The translations under genes were made by a program, and so were the position numbers. This document shows, piece after piece, positions 1-8,150 of a stretch of DNA of 64,000 nucleotides (position 1 is its first letter; each line of letters begins with the position of its first letter). Below the pieces are notes generated by a model. It searched no databases and had not been told where the DNA came from. It worked only from the letters and a program-made list of their open reading frames with translations. This DNA is from Tiliqua scincoides (lineage: Eukaryota; Chordata; Lepidosauria; Squamata; Scincidae): NCBI RefSeq assembly GCF_035046505.1, contig NC_089830.1, positions 16,978,315 to 17,042,314 of the forward strand. Reading direction: 5' to 3'.

Positions 1-13
1 TCCAGCCTATGCA

Positions 14-179
14 GAGCTTGGCTTTGCCTCCCGCCCAATTTGCACCTGCCAAACAGGGCAGAGCCTCTTGCCCAGTCTCTCAGTGTTCCTGCGTCACCAT
101 CACCGAGCAAGCAGCTCTACCATGCTCTCTCTGGTGTGCAGCAAATTGGGCAGGAGGCAAAGACCTCCCAAGCCAAGCT
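14..179. repeat. Inverted repeat / MITE-like hairpin
   Basis: Arms 14-43 and 141-179: a 22-bp block pairs with one mismatch (22-43 with 141-162), then 8 bp pair after a 9-base insertion on the right arm. The spacer is about 97 bp. Family not recognised. Confidence 0.6.
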
Positions 180-779
180 GTGTGCAGTCACTTCTGAGGG
201 TTTGGCAACCTAGATGTTTGGTGATTGTGTGATGATGTCATTGCCGAACACCCAGCTCCTTTGCCCCAAAAGGTTGCTGGCTCCTGACCAAGAACCTCTC
301 CACTCAAATCCATTGAATGATACAGATGTAAGATGAACAGCCCGATCCTTCTACCAGCCCATAGCACACAGCCCCACTGTCAAACCCTGTATGCAGCATG
401 CTGGGGGAGGGGGGCGACCAGGCCTGGAGAGGTAAGTAAAACCTCTGGATCCCCTTGGACCAATGCCAGCTATTTTTGCCCACATAATTCCAAGAAGATT
501 CAGGGAGAGGGCAGGAAAAGGGGGGCAGGAAAAGGGGAGGAAAAGGGGGAGAGGATCTCAATGTGCATGGCTGCCACCAAGATCCTCCCAAACATCCCCT
601 TACTGGCTGGCTCTCAGTCCCAAATGGCCTCTGAGCCACTCCCTCCGCCAACCTACCTACTCTCAGGGAGTCTGAGAGCTGCTGTTGTGCATGCAGGGTT
701 TATGGCAGTTTGCACCAGCAGCCCTGAAGTGCATGACGGTGACACAGCTTTTGCACCAGCATCCAAGGCTTTACAGTGG
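180..779. other. No recognised feature; purine-rich tract
   Basis: A G/A-rich stretch lies at about 498-556. Open frames here do not resemble any protein I know. Confidence 0.5.
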
Positions 780-955
780 TGAATTACGAGTTCTGCCATC
801 ATGAGGCCCACATAACGTAGCTGGGTAACTTCGTGTTTAACAATCCCAGGCATGAAGAATTGTTTCTTACTGGGGGGAAAGCAGCATTTGGGGATGAGAA
901 AAAAAAAGGTCTAGACATTTTTTTTTTACAACCAAAATTGGTTCATGAATTTACA
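780..955. repeat. Duplicated block, copy 1
   Basis: Closely similar (roughly 88 percent by eye) to 2894-3060 in the same orientation, including GGCATGAAGAATTGTTTCTT and the following A- and T-runs. Family unknown. Confidence 0.7.
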
Positions 956-1292
956 TTTTTCAAGTTTAGACAAAGAATTGAAAAAGGAGAGTGAGGATCA
1001 AACAGCCAGAAGCAGAATAGATGCATACAGCAAAAAAAATCCACACTTTCAAGGAACATTCTGTTCAGGTAATGGCTCTCAGTTATTTCAAACATTTAGG
1101 TGCGGCTAAGTTACCACCCTCTTCTCAAAAGAGCATCTGTGCTTATTACAGCTGCATGAGGCAGAAATGCAACAGGTAGAGTTTTGCTCAACCTAGAGAC
1201 ACAGTTAGGAAAGTTTTTACCTATTGTGTTTCTGCCTCTTTCAGATGTTAAAGACACAGAAGCTTTGCATGGGGGTGGCGGGGGGGTATAAG
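956..1292. other. No recognised feature
   Basis: AT-rich non-coding sequence with no repeat family recognised. Confidence 0.5.
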
Positions 1293-1806
1293 GAATAACT
1301 TTTTACATTTCAATCCCACCCTCTCTTCAAGAACCCAGGGCAACCTATAAGGTTCTGTGTCTCCCCCCCCCCCATTTTATCTTCACAACTTCCCTGTGAG
1401 GTGGGTTAGGCTAAAGCAGGGTTGTTAAACATAAGGCCCACAGGCTGAATGTGGCCTCTGGAAACCATTTATATGGCCCCCATTATAATTGGGCTCTCCC
1501 AGCTTGATAACGGGGCGCTGTCATATCTTGAAAGTATGAACCAAGATTTGCATATTTTCTCTTCTGCCATTTGAAGCGAATGCGTTACTATGTGACAACC
1601 AAGTGCTTATTTCTGGCCATCATCAGTTTCAGGATGTCACTTTCTGCTAATTTTGAATGCTCATTTTGGCCTTCTGTATGAAATGAGTTTGACATCTCTG
1701 GGCTAAAGGGTAGCAACTGGCCCAAACTTCCAGCCAAGTGAGGATTTGAACCCCAGACTCCCTGATGATAGACCAGTTCTCTAACCGTTACTCTGCACTG
1801 ACTCAA
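1293..1806 (-). repeat. MIR-like CORE-SINE, split by a hAT element
   Basis: Minus-strand CORE-SINE pieces at 1293-1416 and 1709-1806. The second carries the tRNA-like head (GAACTGGTCTATCATC and GGGTTCAAATCC read on the - strand). The interruption at 1417-1700 is a later insertion. Confidence 0.65.
1417..1700. mobile_element. Non-autonomous hAT element with perfect 8-bp TSD
   Basis: Termini CAGGGTTGTTAAAC and TTTGACATCTCTG are inverted copies. It is flanked by GGCTAAAG at 1409-1416 and again at 1701-1708. The 8-bp duplication and CAG ends are diagnostic of hAT. It splits a CORE-SINE. Confidence 0.85.
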
Positions 1807-2172
1807 GGCCTCCCTGTAACTTTTTTTCCTCCTCCATATTGGTCTTGCAATTCACGAGGCAGCCCTTTGTCCCAGATGGTCTTGTGTTGCACTGGATGGA
1901 GTGGGAGTACAGCTGGGGCAGAATCAACATTTATTAACATGTCAATAAATTTAAAAAGGGTGATTATGGAACCGAAGACTGCAGCTGAGAAGGACGGTTA
2001 AAGATTGCATAAGATTTTGAGGCTTCCGTAGCTTGTAAAAAGAGTGGCCATATATGACACACTGGAGATCAGATTGGTTTCTTTGACAGATCCATGGCAG
2101 TGCAAGAGAAGGCATATACAGCATCCATAGCTCTGTTTTTGTCCCAGCTCCGTTTTCTACCTCCCTTCCCAC
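1807..2172. other. No recognised feature
   Basis: Non-coding; no repeat family or exon recognised. Confidence 0.5.
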
Positions 2173-2626
2173 CAGGGCCGGATCATCCATGAGGCCAGTT
2201 GAGGCTGTTGCCTCAGGCAAGAGTTTGGTGAAGGGTACCTGCCTCCACTGCTCTTCCTTCTGTTCCCTGGATACTGGTGTTGCTTTTTTTCTTTTCTTTC
2301 ACAGCTGCAGACCTGTGAAAGGAACCAAGGTTTTTGAAGGCAGGGTTCCTTCTCTTGCTGACATGTCTTGGGATCGGAGCCAATTCCAACAGATATAGAA
2401 GCTGTTCAGGGACATATAATGAGAGCCAATGATCAGAGCTTCCAAACACCCCAGCAAGCCATGCTTTGTCACAGGGCAGGTCCACTTTCATTTGCCATTT
2501 GCTCAGTCCTCTTGTATATCTAGGGCTGTGGCCTGAGGAAATGGAGTGAGTGGATGGATGTGGTTACCCTACCTATCTGCTACCTGATGCAACTGCCTCA
2601 GTGGGCCTCATGGGCAGGCTGTCCCT
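2173..2626. mobile_element. TIR element, family G (GGCC-TIR MITE)
   Basis: About 45-bp imperfect terminal inverted repeats: left AGGGCCGGATCATCCATGAG and right, reverse complemented, AGGGACAGCCTGCCCATGAG, both continuing into a CTGAGGCAGTTGCCTCAG-like motif. The same ends recur at 41.7, 43.6, 48.3 and 49.2 kb. Superfamily not established. Confidence 0.6.
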
Positions 2627-2893
2627 ACAGCCACAGCTCCAAGGGAACTTTTGGAGTCCTGCCCCCCAACAATATTCCAGGCCCTTATAAAAGTCTTTTG
2701 TTTCTTTGGAAAAACAAACCATAAGTAGCCCTTTCATTTCTGGAAAGATATGGAAAAGTGTGCATACCAGATTCTACCCAATTGGTTACGAAACATTGTA
2801 GAACTGAATAACTATTAAATAGGCAGTGCTACCTGTATTTTTGCTCTGGTTGTGCTACAATGACTCCTGCACAATGCTACAGTGATTCCTACA

Positions 2894-3060
2894 ATTGTGA
2901 GTTCTACCATCATGAGGCCCCCATTACCTAGCTGGGTAGCTTCGTGTTTAGCAATCCGAGGCATGAAGAATTGTTTCTTACTGGGGGGAAAAGCAGCATT
3001 TGGGGTTAAGAAAAAAAAGTCTAGGCATTTTTTTTACAACCAAAAATTGGTTCATTGGTT
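2894..3060. repeat. Duplicated block, copy 2
   Basis: Direct copy of 780-955 (see there). The flanks differ, so either a short duplication or an unknown dispersed repeat. Confidence 0.7.
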
Positions 3061-3345
3061 CTCCTCATGCTCAAAATGCTTCTGTCTACAGGCTTGAGTG
3101 CTGCTAGTATTATAATGTGCTTCCACTTTCACTCTTCTCTCTGCCCTGGGTGTGCAGTTCAACCAGAAAGCTCCAGACATGTGAGTCCCCACCAGCCGTA
3201 GGACTGTTTGATAGGATCTTGGGTCAATTCTGGGTTCAGAGGGAGGGCAATTGCTTTGCACACAGAGGGTTTCACATTTAGTATCTGTCACCTATGCTGA
3301 GCAGGGCCAAAGAGCCTTCCAAATCATAAGTGTTGTATGATCTTC
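3061..3345. other. No recognised feature
   Basis: No exon or repeat recognised. Confidence 0.5.
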
Positions 3346-3354
3346 AGGGAAGGC

Positions 3355-3428
3355 TAGGAAGTGCCCATCTGAATCCCTGGAGATTGTCTGCCAATCAGTG
3401 TGGACATTACTGAAGTAAATGGGATGAA
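3355..3428 (+). repeat. tRNA-derived SINE, 3' part
   Basis: Contains the SINE body phrases for 'CTGCCAATCAGTGTGGACA..TACTGA' in diverged form, then joins L2 sequence. The 5' tRNA head is missing. Confidence 0.5.
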
Positions 3429-3429
3429 C

Positions 3430-4069
3430 GGTCTGACGGTTCGGAAACTGCAACTAGTGCAGAATGCGGCGGCCCGTGTGGTTACTGGAGGTAGGCGGTT
3501 TGACTCTGTCAGTCCGCTTCTCCAGCGGCTGCATTGGCTGCCCATTCGTTTCCGGGCCCAATTCAAGGTGCTGGTATTGACCTTTAAAGCCCTACACTGC
3601 TCTGGACCAGGGTATCTTAGAGATCACCTACTCCCGTACAATCCGGCTCGTCCTCTTAGGTCATCAGAGAAGGCCTTTTTACAAGTGCCGCTGCCTAGGG
3701 AGGTACGTGGGGCAGCTGCAAGAAATAGGGCCTTCTCAGTAGTGGCACCAACGCTATGGAACTCCCTTTCCCTTGACTTAAGAATGGCTCCCTCTCTTGA
3801 GACCTTTCGGCGAGGCCTGAAGACCCTTCTGTTTAAACAAGCCTTCTGAGTTCTTGGCCTTTTAACATCTTTTTAACATCTTTTAATATTTTTTACAGGC
3901 CTGATTCTTTTATGACTTGCTGCTGCTCTATGCTCTTTTTACCTATTTTTACTCTGACTGCTGTTTTTTATGATGTGTTAATATGTTTTTATTTGTTTTT
4001 AAATTATGTTTTTAATATGTTGTAAGCTGCCTTGAGTCCCTTCGGGGAGAAAGGCGGGGTAAAAATAAA

Positions 4070-4128
<59 letters not shown>

Positions 4129-4142
4129 TATTATTATTATCA
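3430..4142 (+). mobile_element. L2-like LINE 3' end with (ATT)n tail
   Basis: An open frame reaching 3849 encodes the RT C-terminal region of L2-type elements: LQLVQNAAARVVTG, LHWLPIRFRAQFKVL, LWNSLSLDLR, FRRGLKTLLFKQAF. A 3' UTR follows, ending TAAGCTGCCTTGAGTCCCTT and a (TTA)n microsatellite at 4066-4141. It is 5'-truncated and lacks the endonuclease and catalytic RT core. Confidence 0.88.
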
Positions 4143-4311
4143 ATACAAGTCAGCTTCCTTTTTTGGTCTCTATTCTGAAAGGGCATTGGCCTTTTATGCT
4201 GGTTATGTGTACCCTGGCTGCCGCGTCCTTGCCTTGCTCATTCTTGGCCACTGTTCTTCTGAATACTTTGATTCCTCTGTTCCCTGTTGTGTGTTTTAGG
4301 GTCCAGTCTTA

Positions 4312-4479
4312 GGACCCAATCCTATCTGACTTTCAAGTGCTGATGCAGCTGTGCCAATGGGGCGTGTGCTGCATTCTGCGGTGGCGGGCAGTCATGGAGG
4401 CCTCTGTGACTGTATTGCTGCACTGAAGCTGCATGCCATGAAGCTGCATGCCACTGTAAATTTGGATAAGATTGTGCCC
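4312..4479. mobile_element. PIF/Harbinger-like MITE, TTA target duplication
   Basis: Ends GGACCCAATCC and GATTGTGCCC are inverted copies, flanked by TTA at 4309-4311 and 4480-4482. Same family as 36909-37109 and 40503-40680. Confidence 0.65.
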
Positions 4480-4546
4480 TTAGAGTGAGACCACTCCTCT
4501 CCTGCTGCCAGAGCTAAGGACCCTGTCTTGGGACTCCCTGGTAAAA

Positions 4547-4698
4547 AAAATGGTTGGCAACCTTCAGTCTGGAAAGACTATGGTATAAGCCTACAGCACC
4601 AGGTATTCCCAGGCGGTCTCCCATCCAAGTACTAACCAGGCCTGACCCTGCTTAGCTTCCCAGATCAGATGAGATCAGGCATGTGCAGGGTAACAGTT
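4547..4698 (-). mobile_element. 5S rRNA-derived SINE with 16-bp TSD
   Basis: On the - strand: a 5S rRNA-like body (GAAGCTAAGCAGGGTCAGGC, TTGGATGGGAGACCGCC) followed by the tail AGTCTTTCCAGACTGAAGGT. A perfect 16-bp duplication GGACTCCCTGGTAAAA flanks it (4531-4546 and 4699-4714), showing insertion by retrotransposition. The tail matches the LINE at 28223-29765. Confidence 0.9.
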
Positions 4699-4714
4699 GG
4701 ACTCCCTGGTAAAA

Positions 4715-5301
4715 TCAAATAAGTTTGCTCTTCTAGTGCATTTTGGCTTTTTTTATGTCCTCCCTCCCCCCTGCAGCAGCATTGCATTGTATTTAACTAA
4801 TTGCCCAAATTGTTGTTGTTGTTGTTGATGATGATGATGATATCAGCTCAGCTCCACAAAACAACATTTCTTGGAACAGCAAGAATCCTACTGCGATCTA
4901 TGTGGTTCCTAGGATCTTGCCTAGATCCTGAATTGCAGAATATAAACAGTCCAGCCTACTCGCCGAGACTGTGATGAAGTATCCATAATAATAATAATAA
5001 TAATGCAGGAGAAACAGCTGGCAAGAGGTTCAGTTCAGAAGAGCATTAAACCGGTGAATTGAACACGGGGTATTCCTTGCTCCAGGGAGACTGTAAGCAA
5101 GTTTGACGTCTTTATCGCTTCTCCTTCAAAAGCAGCTCAGGCAAAAAAGAAGCGCAGAGACTCAAATAGCCCCAAACTTGGGTGTTGGCTCTCTTTGATC
5201 ATCCTGAGTCATTCAGCCTTTATTTCTGCATCTCTTGGCTCCCAACAGGGAAGGGAGAGGGGTTAGTGAGTGGGTGTCCATGGTTATTCCAGCTGGTCTC
5301 C
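4715..5301. other. No gene; microsatellites
   Basis: Holds (GTT)n/(GAT)n at about 4811-4843 and (ATA)n at about 4984-5003. Otherwise nothing recognised. Confidence 0.5.
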
Positions 5302-5830
5302 TATCATAAGAGCATAAGAAGAGCCCCACTGAATCAGGCCAAAGACCGTCTAGTCCAGCTTCCTGTATCTCACAGTGGCCCTCCAGATGCCTTAGGGAGC
5401 GCACAAAGCATCAAGAGACCTGCATCCCGTTGCCTCCCTTGCACATGGCATTCTGAGGTCGCCCACTTCTAAAACTAGGAGGGTGCACATGCCCATCTTG
5501 GTTTGCAACCTGCAATGGACTTTTCTTCCAGAAATTTGTACAATTCCCTTTTAGAGACATCCAGGCCAGATGCCATCACCACATCCTGTGCAAGGAGTTC
5601 CACAGACTAATTACACTCTGGCTAAAGAAATCTTTTCTTTTGTCTGTGCTAACTCTCCCAACGTTCAATTTTAGTGGATGTCCCCTGATTCTGGTGTTGG
5701 GAAAAGAACATTCCTTTATCCACTCAGTTCATCCCCTGCATAATTTTGTATGTCTCAATCAGGTCCCCCTCAGTCTTTTCTAGACTGAAGATCCCCAAAT
5801 GCCGTAGCATATCCAGGCATTGGATAGCTA
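5302..5830 (-). mobile_element. CR1-like LINE 3' end, diverged
   Basis: Minus-strand copy of the CR1-like 3' region: 3' terminus with the CTTATGCTCTTATG-type repeat, GATACAGGAAGCTGGACTAG, then the RT C-terminal coding region up to the FSLEKTE-like segment. More diverged than the copies at 24 and 46 kb. Confidence 0.8.
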
Positions 5831-5924
5831 GGTGAAGACAATTAAACTATATCCTAGGCTTCTTCAAACACACCCCCCCCAAAAAAAATCAGGGCTGACA
5901 TACCTATGAAACCAAGAGGATGCT

Positions 5925-6188
5925 TCAGGTGATGGACTGGTGGGAGGGGTGGCTGCTTCCATCTACCTATCTCCAATACTCCTGCTCCTTCTCCCCTTGC
6001 CAGATTTGAAAAGGAGGAGGGAAGCACAGAGGAAGTGTGGAGGAGAAGAGTAGTGGGCTAGAGTACAGTACCTCCAGTGTTCTAACCCACCACTCTTCTT
6101 TCCTCCACACTTCCTCTTCCATTCCTCTTTTCTTTTTCATACCCAGAGAGTGAGAGATGCAGTAGGGGAGACAAACGTTCATTGCAGG
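5925..6188. repeat. Family G TIR element, internal hairpin portion
   Basis: Contains the paired segments GGAAGTGTGGAGG / CCTCCACACTTCC around CCACCACTCTTC, an imperfect hairpin also seen in copies at 17.4, 26.8, 42.1 and 48.4 kb. The outer TIRs are weak. Confidence 0.45.
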
Positions 6189-6485
6189 ACAGCAGCTCCC
6201 AAACTTACCATGGTCATGGTCCACTTCTTTCATGGTGGCCTCTTCCTCCCAGCTCTCCCTGGCCTTGGATCAGGTGAGATTTCATGCAATTCTCATAAGG
6301 TCTTGCGCAATCCAAGATGGCAGCACCAGGGAGAGCCAGGAAGGTGGGCATCTGCCGTCTTGAATTGCAAGATGCTGGGGCACAGGAGAGCCAGGAAGGA
6401 GAGGCCCCCAGGGCTATCCTGCTGTGCTCCTGTAAGTTCACCACAGTGCCATCAAGTGCCACGGCACACGGTTTGGGAACCACTA
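6189..6485. mobile_element. hAT-like non-autonomous element
   Basis: Inverted ends CAGCAGCTCCCAAACTTACC and CGGTTTGGGAACCACT. The interior resembles 52346-52558 (CACCTTGAATTTTGCGAGAT-like and CCACAGTGCC segments). No clear target duplication. Confidence 0.5.
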
Positions 6486-6649
6486 CACCAAGAGGTCCCA
6501 GGTTGACCTTGCCTGGAGGGCCAGTGCATTGTGGGGGAATGCAGACCTAAAACTGTATTTAGGATCATGGACCGAAAGGTTTGAGAGACACTGGCTTATA
6601 ACTAAGAAATTGAAATCTCCTGAGCTGTCATTGTCTTATTTCCCCTTCT

Positions 6650-6925
6650 AGGCCTGGATGCCTTTAAATGGGGATTGGACAAGTTTCTGGAGGAAAAATC
6701 CATTACGGGGTACAAGCCATGATGTCTATGCACAACCTCCTGATTTTAGAAATGGGTTATGTCAGAACGCCAGATGCAAGGGAGGGCAACATGATGAGGT
6801 CTTCTTGTTGTCTGGTGTGCACCCTGGGGCATTTGGTGGGCCGCTGTGAGATACAGGAAGCTGGACTAGATGGGCCTATGGCCTGATCCAGTGGGGCTGT
6901 TCTTATGTTCTTATGTTATGTTACA
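6650..6925 (+). mobile_element. CR1-like LINE 3' end
   Basis: From the GLDAFKWGLDKFLEEK-like coding end through GGGTACAAGCCATGATG to GATACAGGAAGCTGGACTAG and the terminal GTTCTTATG repeat. Several hundred bp of 3' end only. Confidence 0.85.
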
Positions 6926-6988
6926 AAAATTATTGTGTTTGTATTAATAGTAATATTATTTATTACTATAAATATACATTTAAATATA

Positions 6989-7235
6989 CAGTAGGTGCTC
7001 CTTATCTGTGAGCTCAGCATCCATGCATTTGATCCTACACAGGCACTGGCCAGCAGGCGGAGGGCCTTAGAGACCTTCTCGATGCAACTGGAAGTACCTT
7101 CTAGTCTGGGAGACTTCTGAAAGGCACTTCCAGTTTTTTTGTCTGCCCCCCCCCCCATGAATTCCATTATCTGCAGAATTTTGTAATCGTGGAGGGTTCG
7201 GGAATGGGTCCCCCACAGATACCAAGGCCCCACTT
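6989..7235. mobile_element. Tc1/mariner (Tigger/pogo-like) MITE
   Basis: Imperfect TIRs CAGTAGGTGCTCCTTATCTG and, reverse complemented, AAGTGGGGCCTTGGTATCTG, flanked by TA (6987-6988 and 7236-7237). About 247 bp with no coding capacity. Confidence 0.6.
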
Positions 7236-7237
7236 TA

Positions 7238-7599
7238 GACATATGTATATATTATACATATATTTACAGTAATCTAACAACTAATATGAATGATAGAATT
7301 TATATGTCATGTTTCAGTTAAAGTTCACAACCCTGTTAACAGAGCAAAAGAGGTGACAAGAGGGTTCCATGATGGAAAAAAAGCCTCCCCGTCTCAAACA
7401 GACACAGAAGAGGCACCAGCAAAGAGCCACTGGGACAGCTCCTTTGCTGGAGTCAATGGGCAGATTTCTTAGGAAGAGACCTCAGTTGGATGGCTCAGAA
7501 CAGGTGGTTGGACCCTGCAGAAATCCTGGCATGTTTCGTAGAGCTTGCATCCCTGGAGTGTGTTGATGTAGATTCCCCAGCAGTACCTAATTGCTTTCA
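7238..7599. other. No recognised feature
   Basis: Upstream flank of the CCN promoter; no repeat recognised. Confidence 0.4.
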
Positions 7600-8084
7600 A
7601 GACAGCCAAACATTCCATCCTCCTCCTCTTTCGAAAAGCAGGGGGGAAGACGTTAGCCCAGCATACCTTGAGTTTATTTTACAAGTTGAGCTTTCATGGC
7701 CAGTCGAGACTTACTGGAGAAAGAGGAGGCGGAATGGAGCCTGCGAAGTCATTCCAGCCGGCATGCTTGGGGGATTAAAAATGGAAAGAAATCCATTTAA
7801 AAGGCCTTGGCCAGAGCTGTTGATTCTCCCCCCCCCCCAGCGTGGAATGTTATGTCTGTATCCCAGATTGCACCACCAGGCCCACAGGAATTCTGCAAGG
7901 GGGGGGGGAGAAAAAGAAGAATTCTCTGGAATTCAGTCATTTTCTGTTGCACCCACTTTCGGCTGCTTTCCAGGTTGTCACTCATGACCAGCCACACCCC
8001 TTCTGAGGAGGCTATTTACACATGGGCTTGACGGCAGCCGTCTCCACAAGGCAGAGGAGGGATGCACAGAGCCACAGGCTCAGG
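7600..8084 (+). promoter_or_regulatory. CCN gene promoter and 5' UTR region with TEAD-type motif cluster
   Basis: Four TEAD core motifs lie within 240 bp: CATTCCA at 7611-7617, GGAATG at 7731-7736, CATTCCA at 7750-7756, TGGAATG at 7843-7849. CCN1 and CCN2 are classical YAP/TAZ-TEAD targets through such sites. Possible TATA-like boxes are TTTAAAAG at 7797-7804 and CTATTTA near 8012. If the first is used, three TEAD motifs are upstream and the 5' UTR would be about 260 nt. The start site is not determined by sequence. Confidence 0.55.
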
Positions 8085-8150
8085 ATGTATGAGATCTGTG
8101 GGGCAATCATCACCTCCACCCTCTTCCTTTTTGTCTTTGGGCCTGGCCGG
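8085..8150 (+). CDS. CCN5: CCN gene exon 1: signal peptide
   Basis: Codes for 22 residues beginning MYEICGAI with a hydrophobic core (TSTLFLFVFG), then R, ending at a strong donor GG|GTACGT. Phase 0 matches exon 2. Cleavage is probably near VAS|Q just after the junction. An in-frame upstream ATG at 8022 would add 21 mostly polar residues before this signal sequence, so 8085 is preferred. The assignment rests on frame, donor quality and signal-like composition, not on homology. Confidence 0.8.

Noticed and set aside
4004-4186. A short poly-Asn protein on the - strand
   Set aside because: It is the (ATT)n microsatellite at the L2 3' end.
8022-8084. Upstream in-frame ATG at 8022 as the CCN start
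   Set aside because: It would place 21 mostly polar residues ahead of the hydrophobic signal core; the ATG at 8085 gives a normal signal peptide.
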